From Actinomycetaceae bacterium (lineage in GTDB: Bacteria > Actinomycetota > Actinomycetes > Actinomycetales > Actinomycetaceae), in assembly GCA_030524055.1 (NCBI GenBank), contig JAUNHH010000003.1, forward strand, positions 62,001 to 126,000: a DNA stretch of 64,000 bases, in the 5' to 3' direction. Positions 37,730 to 46,077 of this stretch are shown here, in pieces. The translations under genes and the position numbers were made by a program. Under the pieces are notes generated by a model. It saw nothing but the letters and a program-made list of their open reading frames with translations. It had not been told where the DNA came from and did not search any database. Position 1 is the stretch's first letter, and every line of letters begins with the position of its first letter.

Positions 37730-38548
37730 TCACTTCTTTTCGACGTCAACGACGACGCGCAGAGGATTCTCTAGAACACCAATCTGGTGGCGGGCGCGGC
37801 CGTCCATACCAATGGCAACGTGGGTATTGGCTTCAAAGGTGCCATCAACGTAGACCTCAAGGCCGCCAGCGGTCTTGGTGGCTTCACCCTTGTAGTACTT
37901 GCTCTGCTGCTCGTCAGTGGAAGGCCATGCAGTTTCGGTCACGACCAGGTCGAGAATCTCGGGCTTGGAGATATTCAGTGCTTCACCCTTGCCCTGGGAG
38001 ACAGCTTCCTGGGTCCAATTGACCATCCAGCCGGGCTTGCCGGAGCCAGCGAACTCAACGACAACGCGGTCAAAGCCATCATGCTCGGAAACGCGAACAT
38101 CGGTGAGGACCAGCGGATCGTCAGCATTGGGCTCGCCCACGACGGTGGCGGCGAGTTCTTCGGCCCAGCCGGTACCAATAAGGCCAACGGGCTCGTCAGC
38201 GCGAGCGCCACCGGACTGAGCGCCAGCGCCGGATTGTGCACCAGCGCCGGACTGTGAGCCGGAGGCACCACTTGCGGCAGAGTCAGCGCCGGCACCGCTA
38301 GCTGCGGAGTTGGCGGAGGAAGTAGAGTCAGCAGAGGACGCTCCAGCAGCAGAAGAGGCAGCGGAGTCGCCGCTAGCGGAGGAATCTGAGGATTGCGAAC
38401 TCGAAGCGGAAGCACCGCCAGACTGGGCGCCGGATTGGGCTCCAGACTGCGCGCCACCGGTGGCGCAAGCGGCAAGGGTCAGGGCAAAGGCGCAGGCCAT
38501 TGCAGCCATTGCCAGGGGGCGACCGCGGGTCGCACTCAGTTTCGTCAT
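37730..38548 (-). CDS. AMIN-like domain lipoprotein
   Basis: 272 residues. A lipoprotein signal (hydrophobic stretch ending LTLAAC, Cys about 28) is followed by a low-complexity Ser/Ala/Gly/Asp region to about residue 120 with short GAQS repeats. The C-terminal domain (about 135-272) reads TDVRVSEHDGFDRVVVEFAG, MVNW and LRVVVDV, the pattern of AMIN-like domains, which bind peptidoglycan or other envelope glycans in related proteins. It is probably a tethered envelope protein with a flexible stalk. It is encoded alone, divergent from gpsA with 74 bases between. The exact role is unknown. Confidence 0.82.
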   Translation of the reverse strand: MTKLSATRGRPLAMAAMACAFALTLAACATGGAQSGAQSGAQSGGASASSSQSSDSSASGDSAASSAAGASSADSTSSANSAASGAGADSAASGASGSQSGAGAQSGAGAQSGGARADEPVGLIGTGWAEELAATVVGEPNADDPLVLTDVRVSEHDGFDRVVVEFAGSGKPGWMVNWTQEAVSQGKGEALNISKPEILDLVVTETAWPSTDEQQSKYYKGEATKTAGGLEVYVDGTFEANTHVAIGMDGRARHQIGVLENPLRVVVDVEKK

Positions 38549-38622
38549 ATCTCTCTCCCTACTAGGTCGTGGGTCCCACGTTGGGTGGGCCCGGATAACG
38601 TAGTACAGACACTAGTAGGCTG

Positions 38623-39657
38623 ATGGGCATGTGCGAGTGGAAAAATATTGACAGTGCAGTTCTTGGATGTGGCGCTTGGGGGACAACTTTTGCGCTGGTC
38701 CTGGCTGGAGCTGGAGGCAATGTGCGCATGTGGGGCCGCAATTCGGATGTGGTTTCCTTTATCAACTCCCACGAGAATTCCAGCTATTTACCTGGCATTG
38801 ACCTTCCCAATAATGTGAGCGCTTCCACGCAGATTGCGGATGTTGTCGAAGGGGCTCAACTTGTGGCAGTTGTGGTTCCTGTGGCTGCTGTGCGCGCCAC
38901 TTTGGAAATGGCTTCTCCTTACCTTGGTGAGAACACGCTTTTACTTCTCTTGGCTAAAGGTTTAGAACCGGAGAGTAATGCGCTTCTCGTGGATGTTGCT
39001 GCTGAGGCGACAGGCGTGGATCGAAGTCGGATTGCTGTCCTTTCTGGGCCGAATCTTTCCCGAGAAATTGCTTCCGGGCAGCCCGCAGCAACCGTTGTGG
39101 CCTGTAGTGACCTCGATAATGCGCGCACCATCGCCCAGGCGTGCCATACGCCAACATTCCGGCCCTACCTCAGTAGTGATGTAGTGGGCTGCGAGATTGC
39201 CGGAGCAACAAAGAATGTCATTGCTGTGGCTATTGGCGCCGCGGAAGGAATGGGGCTGGGGGTCAATACTCGGGCCACCCTGATTACCCGCGGCCTGGCA
39301 GAAATGACCCGCCTGGGCACAGCAATGGGGGCCGAGCCGCTGACTTTCTCAGGACTGGCGGGGGTGGGGGATTTAGTGACCACCTGCTCGTCGCGCCTAT
39401 CCCGAAACTACTCTTTTGGCTACCGCATGGGGCAGGGAATGGGCCTTGAAGAAGCTCTATCCCTGTCACCAGGGGTGGTCGAAGGGGTACGCAGTGCACG
39501 GCCAATCCTCGATGTGGCGCAGAGCCTGGGTGTCGATATGCCCATTACTTCCGCTGTTGTTTCCGTCATTCACGAGGGCGGGAGCATCCCAGAAATGGGG
39601 CAAATGCTGCTCTCCCGCCCTCGTAAAATGGATGGTTGGGATATCGCTGAGGTCTGA
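38623..39657 (+). CDS. gpsA: Glycerol-3-phosphate dehydrogenase [NAD(P)+]
   Basis: 344 residues. It makes sn-glycerol-3-phosphate from dihydroxyacetone phosphate for phospholipids. Signatures: VLGCGAWGTTFALVLA, VVPVAAVRATLE, AKGLEPES, VLSGPNLSREIA, GATKNVIAVAIG with the catalytic Lys, and GLAGVGDLVTTCSSRLSRN. Its C-terminal coding region (LLSRPRK) contains an inverted pair of the dispersed motif at 39572-39624. Either ATG 38623 or 38629 may be used. ddl starts 14 bases after its stop. Confidence 0.96.
   Translation: MGMCEWKNIDSAVLGCGAWGTTFALVLAGAGGNVRMWGRNSDVVSFINSHENSSYLPGIDLPNNVSASTQIADVVEGAQLVAVVVPVAAVRATLEMASPYLGENTLLLLLAKGLEPESNALLVDVAAEATGVDRSRIAVLSGPNLSREIASGQPAATVVACSDLDNARTIAQACHTPTFRPYLSSDVVGCEIAGATKNVIAVAIGAAEGMGLGVNTRATLITRGLAEMTRLGTAMGAEPLTFSGLAGVGDLVTTCSSRLSRNYSFGYRMGQGMGLEEALSLSPGVVEGVRSARPILDVAQSLGVDMPITSAVVSVIHEGGSIPEMGQMLLSRPRKMDGWDIAEV
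39572..39624. repeat. Inverted pair of the dispersed motif inside gpsA
   Basis: ACGAGGGCGGGAGC (39572-39585) and a complementary copy (GCTCTCCCGCCCTCGT, 39609-39624) form a stem with small mismatches, about 53 bases overall. Being inside a conserved gene shows that the pairs are not simply terminators. Confidence 0.8.
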
Positions 39658-39671
39658 ACCCGCTTAGGATA

Positions 39672-40796
39672 ATGAGTATGTCTGACTCTTCGCGTCCCCG
39701 CGTTCTTGTCCTCTTAGGGGGACGTTCCAGTGAACATGTCATCTCCTGCGCCACCGCTTCGGGAATTCTCACCGCGCTTGACCGCGAGCAATGGGAACCA
39801 GTACCAGTGGGAATTGCTCCCGATGGGGAATGGGTGCTGATTGAAGACGACCCTAGTGACCTGGGACTGGGGGACGGCGGCGGCTACACAGTGGGCGCTG
39901 GAGACTCACGGGTGGTCCTCATTCCTGGCAGCCGGAAATTGCTGCAGGTGCCCGTGGGCGGTGCTGCAGGGGAAATCCGCGACCTGGGCGAGATTGACGT
40001 GGTTTTGCCACTACTGCACGGCCCCTATGGGGAGGATGGCACCCTGCAGGGCCTCCTGGAAATGTCTGACCTGCCCTATGTGGGCTGCGGCGTAACCTCC
40101 TCAGCAGTGTCTATGGATAAGCATCTGACAAAGACTATTCTGGCTGCTGCGGGTATTAATGTGGGCCGCTGGGAGCTTGTCACTGCGCGGCAATGGGACG
40201 ATGACCCCGAAGAATGTACTCAGCGTATTTCTGCTCTGGGATTCCCTGTTTTTGTGAAGCCCTGCCGGGCTGGATCCTCGATTGGGATTTCTAAAGTCGA
40301 TTCGGTAGACGGGCTGGGTCCGGCAATACAAGAGGCTGCCAATAATGACCCGCGGATTATTATTGAAGCCGCCACGCCTGGGCGCGAAATTGAATGCGGC
40401 GTCCTGGCAAATACAGATGGGAAGGGCGCTGAAACAGCACCTTTAGGGGAAATCGTTGTTCCCGAGGGCGAATTCTATGACTACCGCCTGAAGTACTTTG
40501 ATACCGAGGGCGTATCATTGAAATGCCCCACCGATATTGACGAGAAGGCCGAAAAAGCTATTCGCGATACTGCTATCCGCGCATTTGAGGCTTTAGAGTG
40601 CGAGGGTCTGGCGCGCGTTGATTTCTTCTATGACGAATCTTCCGGGGCTATTGTCATTAATGAAGTCAATACAATGCCCGGCTTTACGCCCTTTTCTATG
40701 TACCCACAAATGTGGGCGCGTGCAGGGGTAGACTACCCCGCCCTCGTTCATCATTTACTGACCGAAGCGCTGAATCGTCCTTCCGGATTGCGCTAA
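39672..40796 (+). CDS. ddl: D-alanine--D-alanine ligase
   Basis: 374 residues. It joins two D-Ala for the peptidoglycan stem peptide, using ATP. Motifs: VLLGGRSSEHVISCATA, LHGPYGEDGTLQGLLEMSDLPYVGCGVTSSAVSMDK, FVKPCRAGSSIGISKV, EIECGVL and VINEVNTMPGFTPFSMYPQMW. The YxG-type ligand residues for D-Ala rather than D-Lac are likely but not certain by eye. The pairing gpsA-ddl is common in actinobacteria, and murA lies nearby. Confidence 0.96.
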   Translation: MSMSDSSRPRVLVLLGGRSSEHVISCATASGILTALDREQWEPVPVGIAPDGEWVLIEDDPSDLGLGDGGGYTVGAGDSRVVLIPGSRKLLQVPVGGAAGEIRDLGEIDVVLPLLHGPYGEDGTLQGLLEMSDLPYVGCGVTSSAVSMDKHLTKTILAAAGINVGRWELVTARQWDDDPEECTQRISALGFPVFVKPCRAGSSIGISKVDSVDGLGPAIQEAANNDPRIIIEAATPGREIECGVLANTDGKGAETAPLGEIVVPEGEFYDYRLKYFDTEGVSLKCPTDIDEKAEKAIRDTAIRAFEALECEGLARVDFFYDESSGAIVINEVNTMPGFTPFSMYPQMWARAGVDYPALVHHLLTEALNRPSGLR

Positions 40797-40835
40797 CTCC
40801 GTATTTGGCAAAAGCATCGAGATTATTCAGGTACC

Positions 40836-41759
40836 GTGATACGTATGTCGAAACCTAAGGTCACTCTGGTGACAGCCGCAGATATGCCCGACCTGTACCC
40901 CGGGGAGGAAGGTCTGTGTGACGCTCTGGCAGAGCGCGGAATTGACCCTGCTATTCGCGTCTGGAATGACGAGACTGTGGATTGGGGCGAGGCTGGCATT
41001 TGTGTGGTGCGGTCAGTGACTGACTATGCGCAGGATCGAGCGGCCTTTTTAGAGTGGACCAGCCGGGTTCCGCGCCTGCTCAATCACCCCGATATTCTCG
41101 ATTGGAATACGGATAAGCATTACCTGAAGGAATTATCTGCGCGGGGTCTACCCACTATTCCCACCATTTGGATGGAACCCGACGATCACCTGTCAAAAAT
41201 CCAGATTCATACGCGCTTTCCGGCCTATGGTGATTTTGTGGTCAAACCTGCGGTTTCTTCTGCAGTGCGCGATGTAGGCCGCTATACCGCTATTGACACC
41301 TATCAGCGTCAAGCGGCCATTGTGCAGACGGAAAATCTTTTAGCGCAGGGCCGCACAGTAATGGTGCAGCGCTACCTGGAAGATATTGATGTCCACGGTG
41401 AGATTTCGCTGATCTTCTTTAATGGGTTGGTGTCTCATGCGGTAGAAAAGAAAGCGATTTTGCATCCTTCGTCTGTACCGGAATCGCAAATGCATTTGAC
41501 AATGGAAACCACTGAGATCACTGACCAAATGGCCTGGCAATGGGGTGAAACTATTCGTGCGGCTCTGCATGGATATGTTCGCGACCGAATGGGTAGGGAT
41601 GAGCAATTCCTCTTTAATAGGGTGGATCTTGTGCCCGATGGGCAAGGCTCATTCCATGTGATGGAAGTGTCACTGGTGGATGCGGATTTGTATTTGTCAT
41701 CCTCGCCGAAGGCATTGGGGAACTTTGCTGACGCTATTGCCATGCGCGCCTATTGGTAA
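40836..41759 (+). CDS. ATP-grasp domain protein of unknown substrate
   Basis: 307 residues, GTG (with CAGGT upstream) or ATG 40845. It has the outline of an ATP-grasp ligase: a substrate domain, LLNHPDILDWNTDKHYLKELSARGLPTIPT, the ATP-binding GDFVVKPAVSSAVRDVGRY, VQRYLEDIDVHGEISLIFFNG, and a metal-binding C-terminus RVDLVPDGQGSFHVMEVSLVDADLY. Such proteins resemble RimK or glutathione synthetase-like enzymes that form amide bonds. Here the usual final Glu-x-Asn is E-V-S, so the second metal ligand may differ. The substrate cannot be inferred. It overlaps the open frame of the following zincin gene region. Confidence 0.75.
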   Translation: MIRMSKPKVTLVTAADMPDLYPGEEGLCDALAERGIDPAIRVWNDETVDWGEAGICVVRSVTDYAQDRAAFLEWTSRVPRLLNHPDILDWNTDKHYLKELSARGLPTIPTIWMEPDDHLSKIQIHTRFPAYGDFVVKPAVSSAVRDVGRYTAIDTYQRQAAIVQTENLLAQGRTVMVQRYLEDIDVHGEISLIFFNGLVSHAVEKKAILHPSSVPESQMHLTMETTEITDQMAWQWGETIRAALHGYVRDRMGRDEQFLFNRVDLVPDGQGSFHVMEVSLVDADLYLSSSPKALGNFADAIAMRAYW

Positions 41760-41770
41760 TCGGATTTCCT

Positions 41771-42124
41771 ATGCCAGTGGAAATGGGGCTAGAGGCCTTT
41801 GAGGAGCTCGTCGATTCTGCGCTTGAGCAGATTCCTGACGAGCTTCTCGCTATGGTCGATAATGTGGCCATTATTGTGGAGGATAACCCGCCGCACGATA
41901 TGCCTGCGGATCTTTTAGGGCTCTATGACGGGATTCCTTTGACGGAACGGGCTGAGTATTTTGGCTATTTGCCGGACCGGATTTTTATTTACCGGCAGCC
42001 TATTCTGGGGATTTGCGAATCGGAGGATGAGGTGGCCCATGAGGTCGCGGTGACGGTTATTCACGAAATCGCGCACCATTTCGGTATTGAGGATGAGCAA
42101 TTGCATCAGTGGGGGTGGGGCTAA
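41771..42124 (+). CDS. Small zincin-like metallopeptidase
   Basis: 117 residues, starting MPVEMGLEAFEELVDSALEQIP. The C-terminal VAVTVIHEIAHHFGIEDEQLHQWGW carries HExxH with a further Glu/Asp downstream, the pattern of the short actinobacterial zincin family. The mid-region VAIIVEDNPP and LLGLYDGIPLTER also fits that family. The biological substrate is unknown. It starts 11 bases after the ATP-grasp gene, so it is probably in the same operon. Confidence 0.88.
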   Translation: MPVEMGLEAFEELVDSALEQIPDELLAMVDNVAIIVEDNPPHDMPADLLGLYDGIPLTERAEYFGYLPDRIFIYRQPILGICESEDEVAHEVAVTVIHEIAHHFGIEDEQLHQWGWG

Positions 42125-42172
42125 GGCTGTCCTGGCATCCTGTCGGGCTGGCCCTGTGGCGAAGGACATGGT

Positions 42173-42185
42173 CCGAGGGCGGGGC
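42173..42185 (+). repeat. Variant copy of the dispersed motif (CCGAGGGCGGGGC)
   Basis: One mismatch at the first base from the 13-base motif, in the spacer between the zincin gene and tRNA-His. It is not counted among the 24 exact cores. Confidence 0.6.
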
Positions 42186-42250
42186 CCGGATTACCTTTTT
42201 CCTTTCCTTCCTGCTAGAGTTTCACCCGCTGCTCCACTGGAGTAAGCGAC

Positions 42251-42324
42251 GGTGGCTGTAGTTCAGCTGGTAGAGCACCTGGTTGTGGTCCAGGACGTCG
42301 CGGGTTCGAGTCCCGTCAGCCACC
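42251..42324 (+). tRNA. tRNA-His (GTG)
   Basis: The acceptor GTGGCTG pairs with CAGCCAC, with G-1 (42251) and C73 encoded as expected for tRNA-His. The anticodon loop TTGTGGT gives GTG, and the T arm is GCGGGTTCGAGTCCCGT. A TAGAGT-like -10 lies about 30 bases upstream. Confidence 0.95.
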
Positions 42325-42330
42325 CGAAAG

Positions 42331-42367
42331 GCGGCCCTGCAGAAAATCTGCAGGGCCGCTTCAGTTT
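42331..42367. terminator. Intrinsic terminator after tRNA-His
   Basis: GCGGCCCTGCAGA pairs with TCTGCAGGGCCGC around AAA (13 bp), followed by TTCAGTTTTT. It also faces the convergent ABC permease gene. Confidence 0.88.
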
Positions 42368-42390
42368 TTGTGGGCACTCCCTTTGTGTCG

Positions 42391-43143
42391 TCACCGATTG
42401 AGCTGAAGTCGGGACCATGAGGTGTATACGAGTGCGGTGAATACACCCGGAATTGCCAGGGATAGCGTGAGCTGTAGAGTCGTGACAGCGCTGCCAGCAG
42501 ATAGCGCCCATAGTGCTGGCGCCGATAGCGGGACCCAGTCTCCAGCTCCGGAGAGAGCCCCTATTTGGGCAATAATCACCACGGCAATGGTTGAACTCAC
42601 CGCAGCGAGGAGTGACCGCGTGAGGGTCGCAATCCAGGAAATAGGTGTGGTGATTCCTGCGGAGAACAGCATTAATAGCCATAACCGCCCCAGCGCTGCA
42701 CTCGCTTCGCTGCCGGGCATACCGTAGCCAAAACACAGCCCGAGAAGAAGAACCCCGAAAACCACAAGGGAAGTAGTTGCCAGCACCCAGAGTACGAAGA
42801 CAGCGAGTTTGGCGAGTGCAATGTCGCCCCTCCTTATGGGCAGTGCAAAAAGGCCAGTAATGGTGCCGTCAGTAAATTCGCGGCTGAATAGCCAGGCGAG
42901 CACAATCCCGAAGCCGAGAATACTGCTGACTGCACTGATCTGGGTTGCTCCTGCAATGAGCCCGTCCCAATCGTGGGATGCCGCCGGACCCGCTTTGGCA
43001 ATGAGTTCTGGATTGCCTGCTCTGATCCCTGCGCTAATCCCGCCCAACAAGGCAAGTGTGCCGACAGTCATGGCGCATGTGGCGATAATGCCAACGAGGG
43101 AGTGAGTGAGTTTGAGCGCCTCAACGTGGAATGCGGCTTTCAT
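42391..43143 (-). CDS. ABC-2 type transporter permease
   Basis: 250 residues with six hydrophobic helices, the second preceded by the typical LAWLFSREFTDGTITGLFALPIRRGDIALAKL segment of BcrB/NatB-like permeases. Substrates of this class include lantibiotics, bacitracin-type peptides and ions, but none can be assigned. It overlaps the ATP-binding gene by four bases and lies behind a TetR gene, so it is a TetR-controlled export pair. Confidence 0.88.
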   Translation of the reverse strand: MKAAFHVEALKLTHSLVGIIATCAMTVGTLALLGGISAGIRAGNPELIAKAGPAASHDWDGLIAGATQISAVSSILGFGIVLAWLFSREFTDGTITGLFALPIRRGDIALAKLAVFVLWVLATTSLVVFGVLLLGLCFGYGMPGSEASAALGRLWLLMLFSAGITTPISWIATLTRSLLAAVSSTIAVVIIAQIGALSGAGDWVPLSAPALWALSAGSAVTTLQLTLSLAIPGVFTALVYTSWSRLQLNR

Positions 43144-43868
43144 TGGGCGGCCTTCTTACAATTTCGACGTTCTTCGTCGTCGCGGTGGATACGGTCAAAG
43201 AAGTGTCGTTCGAGGTCGGGTCCGGTTGCATCAAGGGAGCCAATCAGATGGCCAGCATTCATGAGCACGATTCGATCTGCGATTCTGGCGACTTCATCAA
43301 GGTGATGACTGCTCACAAGGATGGCGGCTCCTTGCTCAGCGCGACGTGCCAAATCTTCCCTCAGACGAATGATTGAGGCCGGGTCCAGAGCATTACTCGG
43401 TTCATCTAAAAGGATGAGTGTGGGGTCGTGAAGCATCGCAGCGGCGAGGGCGACGCGCTGGCGATTTCCCAGGGAGAGATGCCGAAATCGACGCTTTACT
43501 ACAGGTCCTAATTGCCAGGTGGAAATAGCTGCAGATATTTGTTCCGGTGCAGTTCGACGTAAAAGTGCGGCAATCTGCAGATTTTTCTCAACGGTCAATT
43601 CGGGATAGGCAAAAGGGGTTTCAATGAGTGCACCAACCTGAGCCCACGTATGTATGGAGGCCTCATTAATGAGGTGGCCAAGAATCTTTACAACCCCAGT
43701 CTGTGGGCGCAGCATCTCAAGGGCAAGCCGCATGAGAGTGGTCTTTCCTGCGCCATTGAGGCCAACGAGGGCGACGATCTCACCCGGGCTGAGAGTAAAG
43801 GTCAGATTTTTAACACCTGCCCCGCCACGAAAGGCGTAACTGACCTTGTCAAAGCTAAGCACTCTCAT
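43140..43868 (-). CDS. ABC transporter ATP-binding protein
   Basis: 242 residues. Walker A is GLNGAGKTTL (about 35-45), the Q-loop region AQVGALIETP, signature LSLGNRQRVALAAAML in place of LSGGQ, Walker B LILLDEPSNALDP and the His switch VSSHHLDE. The signature with Leu-Gly-Asn is usual for the BcrA/NatA-like group. The gene overlaps the end of the TetR gene by 14 bases and the permease by four, so the three form one operon. Confidence 0.93.
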   Translation of the reverse strand: MRVLSFDKVSYAFRGGAGVKNLTFTLSPGEIVALVGLNGAGKTTLMRLALEMLRPQTGVVKILGHLINEASIHTWAQVGALIETPFAYPELTVEKNLQIAALLRRTAPEQISAAISTWQLGPVVKRRFRHLSLGNRQRVALAAAMLHDPTLILLDEPSNALDPASIIRLREDLARRAEQGAAILVSSHHLDEVARIADRIVLMNAGHLIGSLDATGPDLERHFFDRIHRDDEERRNCKKAAQ

Positions 43869-44409
43869 ACCCGCCTAAGACGTGAAGAGCGGAGGTGAGT
43901 GCGTCGTTGAGAGAGCTCTCCTCACTTTCTGCCCACTCCAATAAAGCCACGCTGAGACCTGCCAATACTGCTCGTGTGGCAATGCGAGCCTGGGTGGTCT
44001 CAACGCCACGGCTATGGAGTGCCTCAATCAAGGTGTTGGCAGTCATTTCACTATTGCGCTCAATAGCACCGTGTAGATGTGGCGTTTGGTTGACGATTCT
44101 CAGAAGAGTACGCATTTCCTGAACGTTTTCGGGCGGGATATGTCTCCATGCTTGCCGAATGCCTTCAATGAGTGCGCGCATTGCAGATTCTCCTTCGGGA
44201 CGTGCGCGCACAGCATCAGCCATTAATGGGTCGAAGGGGTCGCTGAGTAAAAGCGCTTCTTTTGTTGGGAAATGGCGAAATAGTGTCATTTCGCTGACGC
44301 CCGCATGTTTGGCGATCTCAGCAGTCGCTGTTGCCTCATAGCCGCGCTCAGAAAAAAGCTCAAAAGCAGCCCGCCTGAGCGTCTCATGTGTTCGATGCCA
44401 GCGTCCCAT
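43855..44409 (-). CDS. TetR family transcriptional regulator
   Basis: 184 residues. The N-terminal helix-turn-helix reads RRAAFELFSERGYEATATAEIAKHAGVSEMTLFRHFPTKEALL, near-canonical for TetR. The C-terminal ligand-binding region is divergent. First gene of an operon with the ABC pair, so it probably represses itself and the transporter. A 13-base palindrome (GTTAGTCACTAAC) nine bases upstream of its start is the natural operator. Confidence 0.92.
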   Translation of the reverse strand: MGRWHRTHETLRRAAFELFSERGYEATATAEIAKHAGVSEMTLFRHFPTKEALLLSDPFDPLMADAVRARPEGESAMRALIEGIRQAWRHIPPENVQEMRTLLRIVNQTPHLHGAIERNSEMTANTLIEALHSRGVETTQARIATRAVLAGLSVALLEWAESEESSLNDALTSALHVLGGYESA

Positions 44410-44417
44410 AGCAAAAT

Positions 44418-44430
44418 GTTAGTCACTAAC
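44418..44430. promoter_or_regulatory. Putative TetR operator palindrome
   Basis: GTTAGTCACTAAC is a perfect palindrome around one central C, nine bases upstream of the TetR start codon. It shares the ACTAA core with the CACTAAGT repeats that follow, so the same protein may bind both. Confidence 0.6.
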
Positions 44431-44446
44431 TATTTCTGAGTCAAGG

Positions 44447-44503
44447 CACTAAGTGAGGCACTAAGTCACTAAGTTAAGTCCGCAAGTCACTAAGTCACTA
44501 AGT
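44447..44503. repeat. Five CACTAAGT repeats between the TetR gene and the thi riboswitch
   Basis: CACTAAGT starts at 44447, 44459, 44467, 44488 and 44496, giving spacings of 12, 8, 21 and 8. Two pairs are head-to-tail. They lie between the divergent TetR and thiM transcription units and just before the TPP riboswitch. They could be regulator-binding iterons or the remains of slipped duplication. Confidence 0.75.
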
Positions 44504-44539
44504 CGCGCGCACTTCCGCCGCATCCACTACAGTTAGCAC

Positions 44540-44615
44540 CGACACGGGGTGCCCTTCGGGGCTGAGATCACACCCGTCGAACCTGATCTAGCTAGTACTA
44601 GCGAAGGGATGTCGC
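44540..44615 (+). promoter_or_regulatory. TPP (thi-box) riboswitch upstream of thiM
   Basis: The conserved elements are all present: CACGGGGTGCCC, GGGGCTGAGATCACACCC, then GAACCTGATCTAGCTAGTACTAGCGAAGGGA. The final AAGGGA is also the likely Shine-Dalgarno of thiM, so ligand binding should hide it and repress translation. Confidence 0.96.
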
Positions 44616-44617
44616 AT

Positions 44618-45427
44618 ATGACGTCTGTGCCGACCGCAATTCTTTCCAGCGCCGAAATCCTCCTGCCACAAGCGCGCACCCAAACTCCATTGGTCCAGTG
44701 CCTCACAAACACTGTCACCACTAATCTCGTTGCCAATGCAATCCTTGCTATTGGTGGCAGCCCCGCAATGGTCGATATTCCAGGAGAAGCCGGCCCCTTT
44801 GCCTCAATCGCCAGTGCTGTCCTCATTAACCTGGGCACCCCCTCAACTGAACAACGCCAAGCAATAGTCGAAGCCACCCGCGCCGCAGCCGACGCTGGCA
44901 CCCCCTGGGTGCTTGACCCAGTTGGAGTGGGGGCCTTACCAATCCGCACCGCCCTCGCCCAAGACATCATTACCCTTAAACCTGCCGTTATCCGCGGAAA
45001 TGCCTCAGAAATCCGGGCCCTGGCGGGATTCGGCCACGGTGCCCGCGGCGTTGACTCCACCGACACAGTAGATGACGCCCAAACTGCCGCCACCACCGTC
45101 GCACGCACCTACAACACCGTGGTTGCTGTGTCTGGGCCCGTCGATCTCATTACTGATGGCACACGTCATCTGCGCATTGCCAATGGCAGCGAATTTTTCA
45201 CCCGGATCACCGGGGCAGGTTGCGCATTGGGCGGTGTAATTGCCGCGCTGTCCGCCCTCGTTGATGACACTTTTGAGGCAGCGGCAACTGCCTGCCTGGC
45301 CTACGCCGTGGCCGGGGAACTCGCAGCGCAGCACTCACACGGGCCAGGGACTTTTGCCGCTCACTTCCTTGACGCCTTGGGAAACCTGACCCCAGCGCAC
45401 CTGGCGGAAAGGGCTCACCTGTCATGA
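44618..45427 (+). CDS. thiM: Hydroxyethylthiazole kinase
   Basis: 269 residues. It phosphorylates 4-methyl-5-hydroxyethylthiazole for thiamine salvage. Motifs: PLVQCLTNTVTTNLVANAILAIGGSPAMVD, NLGTPS, PWVLDPVGVGALPIRT, RGNASEIRALAG and the GAGCALGGVIAAL substrate/ATP loop containing the catalytic Cys. ATG 44618 lies eight bases after AAGGGA of the TPP riboswitch; ATG 44609 is inside that element. thiE follows with an ATGA overlap. Confidence 0.96.
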   Translation: MTSVPTAILSSAEILLPQARTQTPLVQCLTNTVTTNLVANAILAIGGSPAMVDIPGEAGPFASIASAVLINLGTPSTEQRQAIVEATRAAADAGTPWVLDPVGVGALPIRTALAQDIITLKPAVIRGNASEIRALAGFGHGARGVDSTDTVDDAQTAATTVARTYNTVVAVSGPVDLITDGTRHLRIANGSEFFTRITGAGCALGGVIAALSALVDDTFEAAATACLAYAVAGELAAQHSHGPGTFAAHFLDALGNLTPAHLAERAHLS

Positions 45428-46077
45428 CCCCTGACCTGTCGATCTACCTGGTCACGGACACCGACCAGGCCACACACGCGGGCCACACCATGACCAACGT
45501 CGTCCTTGAGGCAGTCGCAGGCGGAGTCACCGCCGTACAAATCCGCGAGAAAAATGGCAACACCCGTGACATGCTGGACCTCGTTGAAACCCTGGCCCGC
45601 CGCCTCCCAGACCACGTCGCCCTCTTCGTCAATGACCGCATTGACGTCTTCCTTGCTGCCCGCGCTCGCGGGGCTCGCGTCACCGGCGTTCACATTGGTC
45701 AACGGGATCTTCCGCCTCAGGATGTGCGCGCCCTCATTGGGGACGAGCCCCTGATCGGGCTCACCGCCAATACCCCCACTGACCTTGCCGAGGCAGCAAC
45801 AAACCCTGCGCGCATCGCTTATGTCGGCATTGGCACTGTCCACGGCACCACCTCGAAACCTGACGCGCCCCCGCCGCTGGGTGTTGACGGGGTCGCGCGC
45901 CTGGCTGCGGCCAGCCCACTGCCCGCCCTCGCCATTGGCGGCATTACCCCAGATGACGTGCCAGCCCTGCGCAAAGGCGGACTTGCTGGGGTGGCCGTCG
46001 TGTCGTGGGTCTGTGCCGCGCCGGATCCGCGCGCTGCCGCAGCTGAACTCGTGCGCGCCTGGGAGTGCACCTCATGA
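45424..46077 (+). CDS. thiE: Thiamine-phosphate synthase
   Basis: 217 residues, a TIM barrel that couples HMP-PP to thiazole phosphate. Diagnostic segments: YLVTDTDQA, VQIREKNGNTRDMLDLVE, LFVNDRIDVFLAARARGARVTGVHIGQRDLP, YVGIGTVHGTTSKPDAPPPLG and ALAIGGITPDDVPAL. The phosphate-binding GGI loop and diphosphate Lys/Arg residues are present. It overlaps thiM and thiD by ATGA junctions. Confidence 0.95.
   Translation: MTPDLSIYLVTDTDQATHAGHTMTNVVLEAVAGGVTAVQIREKNGNTRDMLDLVETLARRLPDHVALFVNDRIDVFLAARARGARVTGVHIGQRDLPPQDVRALIGDEPLIGLTANTPTDLAEAATNPARIAYVGIGTVHGTTSKPDAPPPLGVDGVARLAAASPLPALAIGGITPDDVPALRKGGLAGVAVVSWVCAAPDPRAAAAELVRAWECTS

Noticed and set aside
37975-38475. Pro/Leu-rich alternative frame within the lipoprotein gene
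   Set aside because: Frame shadow of the Ser/Ala/Gly linker; the lipobox frame explains the region.
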